Shown here: positions 28,168 to 36,818 of the stretch, one piece after another | Position numbering within the stretch: the first letter of the stretch is position 1 | How the letters are laid out: each line of letters opens with the position of its first letter | NCBI RefSeq assembly: GCF_004168585.1 | Contig: NZ_PGVH01000007.1 | Span: forward strand, 225,616 to 289,615 | DNA: 64,000 bases | Source: Shewanella sp. OPT22 | Lineage (GTDB): Bacteria; Pseudomonadota; Gammaproteobacteria; Enterobacterales; Shewanellaceae | Direction of reading: 5' to 3' | Position numbers and translations under genes: made by a program | The notes under the pieces: generated by a model | Seen by the model: the letters and a program-made list of their open reading frames with translations, nothing else | Told to the model about the DNA's origin: nothing | The model's database searches: none

Positions 28168-28809
28168 TTATTTAGCTTGATAACCCAGCGCACCTGCAAT
28201 CATGAATCGAGTGGTAATACGTATAAAATCTTCTTGTTTAAACTCATCAAAATCTTGCAAATGACCATCCCAGATCATGGCCAGAATTCCATGGAAACAA
28301 GCGTGCATAGCTAACACTAACTCTTCAGCTGGCTGCTTGGGGATCTCCCCACGCTCCATCCCAACGCTTAGTAGTTTATAAATCATGTCATCATTTTCAT
28401 TTTCAAATGCGGCAAACTTGTTAGAAAGCACTTCAGGCAACCTTTCAATAAAACCTGAATTTTTACAAAAATGTGCGATTTTCGATGCAGCAGGTTCGTT
28501 AATTGAAACCAACAGGCACTGCTCAATTAAGTCATGTAAACAACTGACCACGTCATGCTCAAAATCAATATCGTTAATGAGTGCTGTAAACTTCTGATAG
28601 TGATTAAGGGTAATATGTGCATAAATCTCTTCTTTAGAAGAAAAATGCTTATATACCGTCCCCTTACCAATTTCTGCTTGCTTGGCAATTTGTTCAACAG
28701 TAACCGCTTGCCAATTTGCTCCATCGAGCAAACATAAAGCCGCATCGAGAATGTCTTGCTCTCGTTGAGCAAATGCTTTTTGTTTACGTGTTAATTCAAT
28801 TCCTGTCAT
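28168..28809 (-). CDS. TetR/AcrR-family repressor of the efflux operon
   Basis: A 213-residue regulator. The N-terminal helix-turn-helix is clear: REQDILDAALCLLD, then VTVEQIAKQAEIGKGTVYKH, the standard TetR recognition region. The C-terminal ligand-binding half is helical and not conserved. It is first gene of the operon with the adaptor and permease, 52 bases apart, and two palindromic sites lie immediately upstream of its start. This fits an autoregulated repressor lifted by a pump substrate. Confidence 0.92.
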   Translation of the reverse strand: MTGIELTRKQKAFAQREQDILDAALCLLDGANWQAVTVEQIAKQAEIGKGTVYKHFSSKEEIYAHITLNHYQKFTALINDIDFEHDVVSCLHDLIEQCLLVSINEPAASKIAHFCKNSGFIERLPEVLSNKFAAFENENDDMIYKLLSVGMERGEIPKQPAEELVLAMHACFHGILAMIWDGHLQDFDEFKQEDFIRITTRFMIAGALGYQAK

Positions 28810-28814
28810 TTTTG

Positions 28815-28847
28815 TGACTTACGGTCATTATGTGACTACTAGTCACA
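28815..28847. promoter_or_regulatory. Two TGAC-N5-GTCA operators upstream of tetR
   Basis: TGACTTACGGTCA (28815-28827) and TGTGACTACTAGTCACA (28831-28847, perfect 8-bp arms) have centres 18 bases apart, just upstream of the tetR start at 28809. The spacing suits two repressor dimers on nearly the same face of the helix. Confidence 0.75.
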
Positions 28848-29199
28848 CAATTAAAACACAGATTATATTTCGAACACAAGATATATAAATAAAACTGGAT
28901 GAATGAGCGAAGAATACTAATCACATACTGCATGATCATTTAATGAATTGAACAATTTTTATGCTGAAGAATATACAATAACGATAAAGCAACTCATATT
29001 CAGAATGAGTGTGTTCTTAATAACTTTCGAGATAGATAGGAAATGAAGTTTTAAAACTTAGTTAACATTGCTCAATCTGTGACCCACCCCACAGATTGAT
29101 AACATAAACAAAACATTTAAACATATAAGCAACATTTACGGCTAATTATTCCGCTTTTAATAGTATGTATACATATTATTAGAATATAAGGATGTTAAA
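28848..29199. other. Intergenic region between tetR and the NPP1-like gene
   Basis: About 350 AT-rich bases with no ORF or hairpin of note. The tetR promoter and the promoter of the NPP1-like gene should be here. AAGGA at 29188 is the ribosome binding site of the latter. Confidence 0.5.
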
Positions 29200-30132
29200 G
29201 TGAGAACATTTTCAAGAACTTCGATTTCTGCGGCTACCATTGCTTTGTTGGGGATTTCAAGTACTGCACACGCAACTTTTAATAAATTCGATGATCCAGA
29301 AAAACTTAATGGTTCATTACAATCTCCGGATGTTTATAAAAAGATAACAATCACCAATTTTACTTTTTTCCCGTTCTCATTTGAAACAAGAACAGATAGT
29401 TTCAATATGAAGCCTGAATTTGAACAAAATAACGAGGTCTATGCGAGATACGCACCCGCTTTTGACTTTAATGGAAACAGAAGTTGCTATCCCGCAGCAG
29501 CTATCGATCGAAGTGGTGATATGAACCCTGGTTTAAAAACTAGTGGCGCACGAAACGGACATTGCGCAGATCATAACTTTAGAGATCACTCCAATACTTA
29601 TCATAGAGCGGCATGTCAAGTTAGAGGAACAGACACCTACTGTGCTAATTTCTTTGCTTTGTATTTTGAAAAAGACCAGAATCGATTCAATATAGGTAGT
29701 CACGTGCATGATATCGAACATGCCGTAGTCTGGATGAAGAATGGTGAACCTGAGTATGCCGGCGTCTCAGCTCACGGCTCTTATTCTGCTCATCAATGGA
29801 ACTCTATAACTAAATTTGATTCTGAGCATCCAGCAGTCAATTATGACGAAGATGATTTTGTAAAAAATCATATTTTCAGTATTACTGACGGAACGAGAAA
29901 TACCCATATAGGATTTGGGTTCACAACTCCTACCATTGCATCGTATTACTCTATGAACGGAGAAGTTACAAACAACGAGCTAAGGAATAGAATTAACGCC
30001 TTAAATTTTGGCAGTGCTAGCTTTGACATTAGAAATTCAGTTTTTCTTAAAAAAATTAACGAAAACCTACCGTCTGGTTACCCAAAATTTTCAGAAGAGA
30101 GTATCTATATGTATGAAGGATTAAGAGATTAA
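29200..30132 (+). CDS. NPP1/NLP-family (necrosis-inducing-like) secreted protein
   Basis: A 310-residue exported protein; the signal peptide ends at STAHA. The start is GTG, with AAGGA at 7-base spacing. The centre carries SHVHDIEHAVVWMKNGEPEY, matching the NPP1 core whose usual heptapeptide is GHRHDWE. In plant-pathogen NLPs the His/Asp/Glu of that motif bind the divalent cation needed for membrane damage. Here Gly-His-Arg is changed to Ser-His-Val and Trp to Ile, while the HD.E ligands remain. The HGSYS region also fits. Several cysteines could form disulfides. It stands alone; target and activity are unknown. Confidence 0.82.
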   Translation: MRTFSRTSISAATIALLGISSTAHATFNKFDDPEKLNGSLQSPDVYKKITITNFTFFPFSFETRTDSFNMKPEFEQNNEVYARYAPAFDFNGNRSCYPAAAIDRSGDMNPGLKTSGARNGHCADHNFRDHSNTYHRAACQVRGTDTYCANFFALYFEKDQNRFNIGSHVHDIEHAVVWMKNGEPEYAGVSAHGSYSAHQWNSITKFDSEHPAVNYDEDDFVKNHIFSITDGTRNTHIGFGFTTPTIASYYSMNGEVTNNELRNRINALNFGSASFDIRNSVFLKKINENLPSGYPKFSEESIYMYEGLRD

Positions 30133-30684
30133 ATATATAATCTGAATACCAATGCGATCTCGTTATGTTGCCGGGATCGTAATTAGATTGATAACTATTA
30201 CTATAAATCATGATGAGTAATCTGATTTAGACTTAACTTCAGCTCAAAGTCTTGGTGCAACTAACACCAAGTAACCATACCTTTAAACTAATAAAATTAT
30301 TATTTCCTTATTATACACAACAGATTATTCTTTCGAATTTATTATAGATGTACAATCGGTTAATCAAAATTGCATGTAATAAAATCCATTGGAACTAAAA
30401 GATAAAAGCTTAAAAAAACATATGATCAAATTTTTATTTTTAATAAAAGGACACAATGCTATTCAGCTCAGAATAAAGCGCCAATAAACCGCTTATCCTG
30501 ATAAAAACCAGTAGTAATGGGTCAAAAATGTCTCCCTCAAATCTCATTTATTAATAGATTTACCTTCTAAATCAATATATCAATCAACTTGCTGACTTAT
30601 GACATTTGTCACCGCCATTTCATGATGTTTGCATCTATCACATCTTCAGTTTTTCAATAATAATTTCCATCAACAAGTTAGTTC
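30133..30684. other. Intergenic region downstream of the NPP1-like gene
   Basis: About 550 AT-rich bases without a convincing gene. An imperfect stem (CGATCTCG ... CCGGGATCG, about 30155-30179) lies after the NPP1-like stop but has no T-tract, so it is at best a weak terminator. Confidence 0.4.
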
Positions 30685-30904
30685 ATGCTGCTGAAAGGTA
30701 AGGTAATTAGTAATGACAAACTGTCTTTAACACCCGTTACCAGTAATGTTCGATTTCAGCGAGTGTTCATAGACTGATAACCAAGACGACGGTTTACAGA
30801 AGCAGTTGGCTATTGTTAGCACTGGCAACACAAACTATCAGCCTGTGAATGTTGCATCTGTTTTTGCTAAAAACCAGAGCGCACCTTATCCAAAATATAT
30901 CTAA
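30685..30904 (+). pseudogene. Possible decayed coding remnant with a frameshift
   Basis: From the ATG at 30685 one frame reads GKVISNDKLSLTPVTSNVRF and stops at 30775. A different frame beginning at 30773 reads QLAIVSTGNTNYQPVNVASV and ends at 30902-30904. Both stretches have protein-like composition, unlike the surrounding DNA, and meet at the same point. This suggests a short gene or gene end broken by a one-base change. No family recognised. Confidence 0.35.
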
Positions 30905-30923
30905 AACAAGGTTGTTAAAGAAT

Positions 30924-31925
30924 ATGAAAATAATAAAACCAATCTCTAAATTCTTAGTTATCTCAGTTGCCGTTTATATTGGGATCTGTTTGACCTTAAT
31001 TTATTGGCCAATACCAACAAAAAAGAATATTGAGAACTATGACTACAGCTCTTTAAAAGAAAGTACACAACAACAAAATAAAGGAAGAGAGCAGAACTTA
31101 ACTCTAAGAGATGGGAAAGAACTCTTTTTTAGGCACTACGAAGCCAACAGTGAAACCACGTTGATTTTATTACATGGCTCAGGTTCAGAAAGTAAATACC
31201 TCAGTAAGATTGCAACCTTCTTATCCAGTAATGGAATTATGAGAGTGATTACTCCTGATCTTAGAGGACATGGTAGAAATAATGGAACACGTGGTGATGT
31301 TGATTATATTGGGCAATTAGATCACGACATAGAAGATTTATTTAACCATGTAAAAACTAACTATAACGGAACAAACATACTACTAGGTGGACATTCATCT
31401 GGTGGCGGAATGGCTTTGCGGTACGTCGGAAATGAATCGGTATCTCAACCTGATGCTTTACTTTTACTCGCCCCGTACCTTGGGCATGACTCACCGACGG
31501 TTAAACCCAATAGCGGAGAATGGGTAACAGTTGCATTAAAGCGCTGGATTGGACTTGAGATGATTAACAACCTAGGTATAACGGCATTCAATGATTTGCC
31601 AGTATTATTATTTAACCGCCCAGAAAAATGGAATGATGATTTACAGGTCGAAAGCTATTCTTATCGTATGGCTGTAAATTTTGCACCAAATGATTACCTT
31701 GAAGATATATCAAAAATATCTATGCCTACTCTGGTTCTTATCGGTGAAAATGATGAGAGTTTTTATCCTGAAAAATTTAGCACGGTATTTGATAGCGTAA
31801 AGCAGAACGTAAATGTTCACATTATTGACGGTGAAAATCATATGAGCATTGTTGATACTGACAATTCACAACGACACATACGGGATTGGTTTAACAGAAA
31901 TAAATCGAACAACTTGAAAATGTAA
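30924..31925 (+). CDS. Membrane-anchored alpha/beta hydrolase
   Basis: A 333-residue protein with one N-terminal hydrophobic segment (residues ~8-27) and a hydrolase domain facing the periplasm. The oxyanion region LLHGSGSESKY, nucleophile elbow GGHSSGGGMAL, acidic residue in LIGENDESFYPE, and catalytic His in IDGENHMSIVD are visible. It resembles monoacylglycerol lipase or lysophospholipase-like hydrolases; substrate unknown. I chose the ATG at 30924 over 30849 because the upstream codons overlap the decayed remnant in another frame and lack a hydrophobic signal. Confidence 0.82.
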   Translation: MKIIKPISKFLVISVAVYIGICLTLIYWPIPTKKNIENYDYSSLKESTQQQNKGREQNLTLRDGKELFFRHYEANSETTLILLHGSGSESKYLSKIATFLSSNGIMRVITPDLRGHGRNNGTRGDVDYIGQLDHDIEDLFNHVKTNYNGTNILLGGHSSGGGMALRYVGNESVSQPDALLLLAPYLGHDSPTVKPNSGEWVTVALKRWIGLEMINNLGITAFNDLPVLLFNRPEKWNDDLQVESYSYRMAVNFAPNDYLEDISKISMPTLVLIGENDESFYPEKFSTVFDSVKQNVNVHIIDGENHMSIVDTDNSQRHIRDWFNRNKSNNLKM

Positions 31926-31951
31926 GCTCGTAGTTCCCCTGTTTTCGTGGA

Positions 31952-31977
31952 TACTTCCTTATCATTATAAGGAAGTA
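31952..31977. repeat. Perfect 11-bp hairpin after the hydrolase gene
   Basis: TACTTCCTTAT and ATAAGGAAGTA flank a CATT loop. There is no T-run on either side, so it is not a textbook terminator. It may protect the 3' end of the mRNA. Confidence 0.55.
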
Positions 31978-32109
31978 AATTGTGCTTCTAACAAGGGAAC
32001 CTTCAAAACGTACTACCTTAAGCATAGAGATATTACTGATGTTAACTTCAAGAAAAGTTTAATGGGCAACTACGACTACTGTTACATCTTCATTCTTTAC
32101 CGACAATGC

Positions 32110-32718
32110 TTATCCAAAACTTTGTGCTTTTTTATAAGCTTCTCGGCTTTGCACCCTTTCGAGATAGTTTTTCGTACGAGGTCTATTTTTTAGCAAACCT
32201 AATCTATGCGCGATTTCTAATGTGAATGTCATCATAATGTCTGCTGCAGTGAAGTTGTCACCTGCAAAGAAAGATTTCTTCTCTAATGTTGTCTCGATAT
32301 AACCGAAGTCCAGTGCGACTTCTTTACCAATATAGTGATCCATGGCTTGGGTGCCATCTCGTGTTTCCATTTGCATGAACAAAGTGGAAATAACGGGTAA
32401 GCTAAGGGAACCTTCTGCAAAATGCAGCCATTCTAAATACGCATAATATTCAGCTGAGTTCGTTTGAGGACGAAGTGATCCGAGTTCATTTTGATTTAAA
32501 ATGTACTCCATAATGGCACCTGATTCGCACAAGGTAACATCGCCGTCGACGATGACTGGCGCTTTAGCCAGCGGGTGGATCGCCTTTAAGCTTTCAGGTG
32601 CTAATTGGGTAATAGGATCGCGTTGATGATTAATTAATTCATAAGGAAGATTTAGCTCTTCCAATAACCATAAAACACGCTTAGAACGAGATTGATTTAA
32701 GTGGTGGACTGTTATCAT
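32110..32718 (-). CDS. Glutathione S-transferase family protein
   Basis: A 202-residue cytoplasmic protein. The N-terminal thioredoxin-like domain starts MITVHHLNQSRSKRVLWLLE, with the active-site Ser region and the cis-Pro in LAKAPVIVDGD. The ESGAIMEYIL glutathione-binding motif follows. The helical C-terminal domain (LSLPVISTLFMQMETRD ... NFTAADIMMTF) has the N-capping TAADI box. It is near aldehyde-detoxifying genes and in the same orientation, though a hairpin separates them. Confidence 0.9.
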   Translation of the reverse strand: MITVHHLNQSRSKRVLWLLEELNLPYELINHQRDPITQLAPESLKAIHPLAKAPVIVDGDVTLCESGAIMEYILNQNELGSLRPQTNSAEYYAYLEWLHFAEGSLSLPVISTLFMQMETRDGTQAMDHYIGKEVALDFGYIETTLEKKSFFAGDNFTAADIMMTFTLEIAHRLGLLKNRPRTKNYLERVQSREAYKKAQSFG

Positions 32719-32749
32719 AAATAACTCGACTTAAAGACTGAGAAAAGAG

Positions 32750-32774
32750 CAAAGCACTTTGATTTAGTGCTTTG
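32750..32774 (-). terminator. Probable terminator of the YqhD-type gene
   Basis: CAAAGCACT and AGTGCTTTG form a 9-bp stem with a 7-base loop. On the minus strand it is followed by CTCTTTTCTC, a broken T-tract. Confidence 0.5.
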
Positions 32775-32789
32775 CGTGATGAATGATGA

Positions 32790-33947
32790 TTACAATGCTT
32801 TCTCTAAAATTTGCTTGCTCACGGCTAAAGTAATGTCACTGTGTTCACCCAGTGCAACCATGCCGTGTTGCTCTAACATACTCACGAGATCATCAATATC
32901 TTTTTCACTGATATTGACATCAGACAATCGAGTTGGCACGTCCATTTGTTTAAAGAATGCTTCTGTTTTTGCAATGGCTTTATCAATTTTTACAGTTTCA
33001 TCTTCATCCGTAATTTGCCATACACGCTCAGCATACTGAACCAATTTTTCACGCTTTTCTTGGCGCTTCACTTTCATAACTGCTGGTAGCACGATAGACA
33101 ACGTTCGTGCGTGATCAATGCCAAATCCACCTGTTAATTCGTGGCCTATCATATGGGTTGACCAATCTTGTGGCACACCAGCGCCAATAAGTCCGTTCAA
33201 GGCCATGGTTGCTGACCACATGATGTTAGCGCGAACTTCCAAATCATCTTTGCTTTGAGCAGCTAAAGCTTTAGGCCCTTCTTCTATCAAGGTTTGTAAC
33301 AGCCCTTCAGCAAATCGGTCTTGTACTTTCGCATTAACACTGTAAGTAAGATATTGCTCAATGGTGTGAACAAATGCGTCGATAACACCGTTGCTGATCT
33401 GACGGTCCGACAATGACAACGTCACCTTTGGATCCAATACCGCAAACTGAGGACGTACAATTGGGCTTGAGAATGGCAGTTTATGACCGTCACGAGTCAC
33501 GACTGAGTTACCATTACTTTCAGAACCAGTTGCAGGAAGAGTCAACACAGCGCCCATTGGTAATGCAGCAGTAATAGGTGTTTGTTTTGCTAGAATGTCC
33601 CACGGGTCGTCACCGTTAAATAATGCCGCAGCGGCAATGAATTTACAGCCATCAACTACGGAACCACCACCCACAGCTAATAAATAGTCCACATCGTGTT
33701 GTTTAATCAGCTGCTGAGCTTTCATTAGCGTGTCGTATTTTGGGTTTGGCTCGATGCCCGAGAATTCAAACCAAGTGTGTTCAGACAGTGCTTTTACCAC
33801 TTGATCGTACACACCATTTTGCTTAATTGAACCACCGCCATACACAAGCAATACTTTTGCATTTGCAGGGATCTCAGTTGCGATCATCTTAATTTGATCT
33901 TCACCAAAGTGGATTTTAGTTGGATTTTGAAATGTGAAATTTAACAA
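32790..33947 (-). CDS. yqhD: Iron-containing alcohol dehydrogenase (YqhD-type aldehyde reductase)
   Basis: A 385-residue NADPH-dependent aldehyde reductase that detoxifies short or peroxidation-derived aldehydes. The nucleotide-binding region has VYGGGSIK and AVGGGSVVDG; metal ligands are in GVIDAFVHTIEQYL (Asp, His), GHELTGGFGIDHARTL (His) and the second His of the same stretch. It follows the DJ-1-type gene by 14 bases, so the two form an operon, divergent from a LysR regulator. Confidence 0.88.
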   Translation of the reverse strand: MLNFTFQNPTKIHFGEDQIKMIATEIPANAKVLLVYGGGSIKQNGVYDQVVKALSEHTWFEFSGIEPNPKYDTLMKAQQLIKQHDVDYLLAVGGGSVVDGCKFIAAAALFNGDDPWDILAKQTPITAALPMGAVLTLPATGSESNGNSVVTRDGHKLPFSSPIVRPQFAVLDPKVTLSLSDRQISNGVIDAFVHTIEQYLTYSVNAKVQDRFAEGLLQTLIEEGPKALAAQSKDDLEVRANIMWSATMALNGLIGAGVPQDWSTHMIGHELTGGFGIDHARTLSIVLPAVMKVKRQEKREKLVQYAERVWQITDEDETVKIDKAIAKTEAFFKQMDVPTRLSDVNISEKDIDDLVSMLEQHGMVALGEHSDITLAVSKQILEKAL

Positions 33948-33961
33948 AGTGATACCCTCGA

Positions 33962-34651
33962 TTATGCAATAATTTGTTGAACTAGTTTTTTGGCGACTAA
34001 CTCTGAACTAGCTGGGTTTTGACCTGAAATGATCAGTCCATCTTGCACCGCTAACGCACTCCAATCATCCACTTTTTGATAATCAGCGCCTCGCTTGATC
34101 AGCTCATCTTCCAATAAAAACGGTACGATATCCGTGAGCTGAACTGCTGCTTCTTCAGTGTTTGTAAAACCAGAAACCGCTTTACCTTTAATCGCAAGTT
34201 CACCGTTTGCGTCTTTCACGTTTAATAACGCTGCGGTTGCATGGCAGACTGCGGCAACGGGTTTTTGAGCCGCTAAAAACTGCTCGATTAATTCAATAGA
34301 CGTTTGATTATCAGCCAGATCCCATAATGGCCCATGACCACCCGGATAAAAAACAGCATCGAATTGTTGTTGATCGATCGTTGATAACACATGGGTGTTC
34401 ATCACCGCTTGCTGCGCCGTTTTATCTTTATCGAAACGATGTGTTGATGCTGTTTGGAAACCTTCTAATTCACTTTTAGGGTCAATAGGCGCTTGACCAC
34501 CAGCCGGAGAAGCAAGTGTTACTTCAAAGCCTGCATCAATGAATGTGTAATAAGGTGAGGCAAATTCTTCAATCCAAAATCCTGTTTTTTCTCCGCTATC
34601 ACCTAAAGTATCGTGTGACGTTAATACCATTAATACTTTCTTTACACTCAT
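33962..34651 (-). CDS. DJ-1/PfpI superfamily protein (HchA/YDR533C-like)
   Basis: A 229-residue class I glutamine-amidotransferase-like protein. The nucleophile elbow is AAVCHATAALL, and YPGGHGPLWDLAD precedes it. The insertion EKTGFWIEEFASPYY is typical of the chaperone/glyoxalase branch. It may act on methylglyoxal or glycated groups, which would fit its operon with an aldehyde reductase. The LysR gene lies divergently 137 bases away. Confidence 0.85.
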   Translation of the reverse strand: MSVKKVLMVLTSHDTLGDSGEKTGFWIEEFASPYYTFIDAGFEVTLASPAGGQAPIDPKSELEGFQTASTHRFDKDKTAQQAVMNTHVLSTIDQQQFDAVFYPGGHGPLWDLADNQTSIELIEQFLAAQKPVAAVCHATAALLNVKDANGELAIKGKAVSGFTNTEEAAVQLTDIVPFLLEDELIKRGADYQKVDDWSALAVQDGLIISGQNPASSELVAKKLVQQIIA

Positions 34652-34788
34652 ATTGACCTCTAATCATTTGAAGTAATTATTTGTCAGACAGTCTACAACA
34701 GTATATTAATAAGAATAATGCAGATTAAATCGATATCTTTGTATCAATATTTAATACAATGAAGCGACGCTAATTTTGGAGATGATCG

Positions 34789-35697
34789 GTGAATATTTCT
34801 TTTGAGCAATTGAAAAGTATGGTGGTGTTTTCACACGTCATTGAACAGGGCACGCTCAGTGGCGCCGCCAAACACATTGGGTTATCGCGAGCAGTGGTCA
34901 GTTACCACATTAAAAAGCTTGAGAGTCAACTTGGCATCAAGTTACTGAATCGCTCGACTCGTACTTTGTCACTAACCGAGGCCGGAAACGATTACTATCA
35001 GTATTGCCGCACGATTGCCGAGCAAGCTTCTGCTGCAAATCAACAAATCGAAAACCTGAAACACGAGCCTGTCGGATTAATTAAGATCACTTGTCCCGTG
35101 AACATCGGGTTACAAACCATCGTCCCTGCACTCAATGATTTTAGAAGCCTCTACCCCAAAATTGAACTCGACGTCATGCTCACCGATGAGGTGGTTAATA
35201 TCATGAAAGAAGGTATTGACCTGGCAATTCGTGGCGCACCGCTGGCAGATTCAGGTTTGCAAGCCACTCAACTGTCGACACTTAAAACGTGCTTATGTGG
35301 TTCACCTTCTTATTTTAAGAAGTTTGGTTTCCCTAAGCACCCAACGGACTTAAATCAGCATCAATGGGTAGTCTATAAGCTAACATCATCAGCGCTTGAG
35401 TTAACCAAAGGCAGTCGTTCATTCAGTATTGAAATGAATGGTACGATTCAAACTAATAATGCTTCTGCCAGAACAGCGTTTGTAGAGGGCGGGCACGGAC
35501 TTGCTCGTATTCCCGTTTATGATGCCAAACCAAAAATTGAAAGCGGTACGTTGGTGTCAGTATTAGACGATTACACGATGAGAGACATTAAGGTCTTTGG
35601 TGTGTTTCCACCCGGAAATGCCGACTCTAAAAAAATACGTTTACTGATCGACTACTTGAAAACCCACTTTTCAAGACCTGAGGCAGCAGTGCGCTAA
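34789..35697 (+). CDS. LysR-family transcriptional regulator
   Basis: A 302-residue regulator. The N-terminal winged helix is SFEQLKSMVVFSHVIEQGTL followed by SGAAKHIGLSRAVVSYHIKK; an effector-binding domain fills the rest. The start is GTG with TTGGAG 8 bases upstream. It is divergent from the DJ-1/yqhD operon and likely controls it and itself, possibly in response to electrophiles. E. coli uses the unrelated YqhC for the same job, so the parallel is by function only. Confidence 0.9.
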   Translation: MNISFEQLKSMVVFSHVIEQGTLSGAAKHIGLSRAVVSYHIKKLESQLGIKLLNRSTRTLSLTEAGNDYYQYCRTIAEQASAANQQIENLKHEPVGLIKITCPVNIGLQTIVPALNDFRSLYPKIELDVMLTDEVVNIMKEGIDLAIRGAPLADSGLQATQLSTLKTCLCGSPSYFKKFGFPKHPTDLNQHQWVVYKLTSSALELTKGSRSFSIEMNGTIQTNNASARTAFVEGGHGLARIPVYDAKPKIESGTLVSVLDDYTMRDIKVFGVFPPGNADSKKIRLLIDYLKTHFSRPEAAVR

Positions 35698-35751
35698 TAT
35701 TCCGCCCGATTGCAACCTGTTGATTCAGCTTGATGAGCGACTAATGACATC

Positions 35752-35788
35752 GAAACGTATGTTGCAAACTGATTGCCTCATACGTTTC
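35752..35788. repeat. 10-bp inverted repeat between convergent LysR and rsmI genes
   Basis: GAAACGTATG and CATACGTTTC with a 17-base loop. No T-tract follows, so its role as a terminator is uncertain. Confidence 0.4.
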
Positions 35789-35811
35789 AAACGTGGAGTG
35801 ATAAATAAAAA

Positions 35812-36654
35812 TTATAAACCCAGCTCTAAGCCGTGCTTATATAATGCGTTTTTCTTTAAACCATGAATTTGTGCCGTTAAGGCTGCAGCCTTCTTTAATG
35901 GCAATTCAGTGCAAAGAATTTTCAGAGTTTCGATAGATTCAACAGGTAAAGCATCTTGAGCCGCAGCTTCTGCACCATGAATCATCAGTACCATTTCACC
36001 GCGTTGCTGATTTGAGTCAGACTCAACTTTGTTCAGCACCTCTTCTACCGTTCCAGATAAAAAAGTCTCAAACGTTTTAGTAAGTTCACGTGCCATAACC
36101 ATTTGACGGTCAGCACCAAAGCTATTCAACATCGACTGCAAGCTTTGAATAATTCGATGTGGTGATTCGTAAAAAATGAGAGTACGAGGATCATCAACCA
36201 ATGCTTTGAGCTTGTCTGTTCTACCTTTCTCTTTCGCAGGTAAAAAACCTTCGAATGAAAAACGATCAGATGGTAAACCAGAACCACTCAGTGCAGTAAT
36301 TGCAGCACAAGCGCCCGGCAAAGGAATGACATCAAATCCCGCTTCACGAACATAATTAACTAAATGATAGCCAGGATCAGAAATTAACGGTGTACCAGCG
36401 TCTGAGATTAACGCAATTGAACCGCCATTCTTTAATTTTTCAACGACACCTGCAGCACGATCTCGCTCATTATGATCATGAATAGCGATAGTTTTGGTGC
36501 TGACACCAAAGTGCTTCAATAATTTACCGCTATGACGAGTATCTTCACATGCGATTAAGCTCACTTGATTGAGAACCTCAAGCGCCCTTGGGGTTAGATC
36601 TTCAAGGTTGCCGATAGGCGTCGGCACGATATAAAGCGCTACTGCGTGTTCCAT
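35812..36654 (-). CDS. rsmI: 16S rRNA 2'-O-ribose C1402 methyltransferase
   Basis: A 280-residue SAM-dependent methyltransferase of the tetrapyrrole-methylase fold that modifies C1402 in the ribosome decoding centre. The N-terminal [12 protein letters not shown], then [12 protein letters not shown], and [13 protein letters not shown] are family hallmarks; [12 protein letters not shown] and [12 protein letters not shown] follow. It is divergent from lpoA, as in E. coli and relatives. Confidence 0.97.
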   Translation of the reverse strand: MEHAVALYIVPTPIGNLEDLTPRALEVLNQVSLIACEDTRHSGKLLKHFGVSTKTIAIHDHNERDRAAGVVEKLKNGGSIALISDAGTPLISDPGYHLVNYVREAGFDVIPLPGACAAITALSGSGLPSDRFSFEGFLPAKEKGRTDKLKALVDDPRTLIFYESPHRIIQSLQSMLNSFGADRQMVMARELTKTFETFLSGTVEEVLNKVESDSNQQRGEMVLMIHGAEAAAQDALPVESIETLKILCTELPLKKAAALTAQIHGLKKNALYKHGLELGL

Positions 36655-36818
36655 GGAGTCCTCAATAATACGAATAACAGACTTTCGCCAAAGATAAGAG
36701 CAGGTTAAACTGTCTGCAATTGAGACAGTGAAAGTTCCTGACCATAAGTTTCAAAGAACTTGTCGACGGGCACTTAAAAACTGCAAAAACCGAATTCTAC
36801 CATACAGAGAGTGAATCT

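Noticed and set aside
30849-30923. Upstream ATG for the alpha/beta hydrolase
   Set aside because: These codons overlap the decayed remnant in another frame; the ATG at 30924 directly precedes the membrane segment.
31952-31977. Rho-independent terminator of the hydrolase gene
   Set aside because: The stem is perfect but there is no T-run on either strand, so it is listed only as a hairpin.
34652-34788. Specific LysR binding site in the divergent region
   Set aside because: T-N11-A type sequences can be found, but the region is too AT-rich to single one out.
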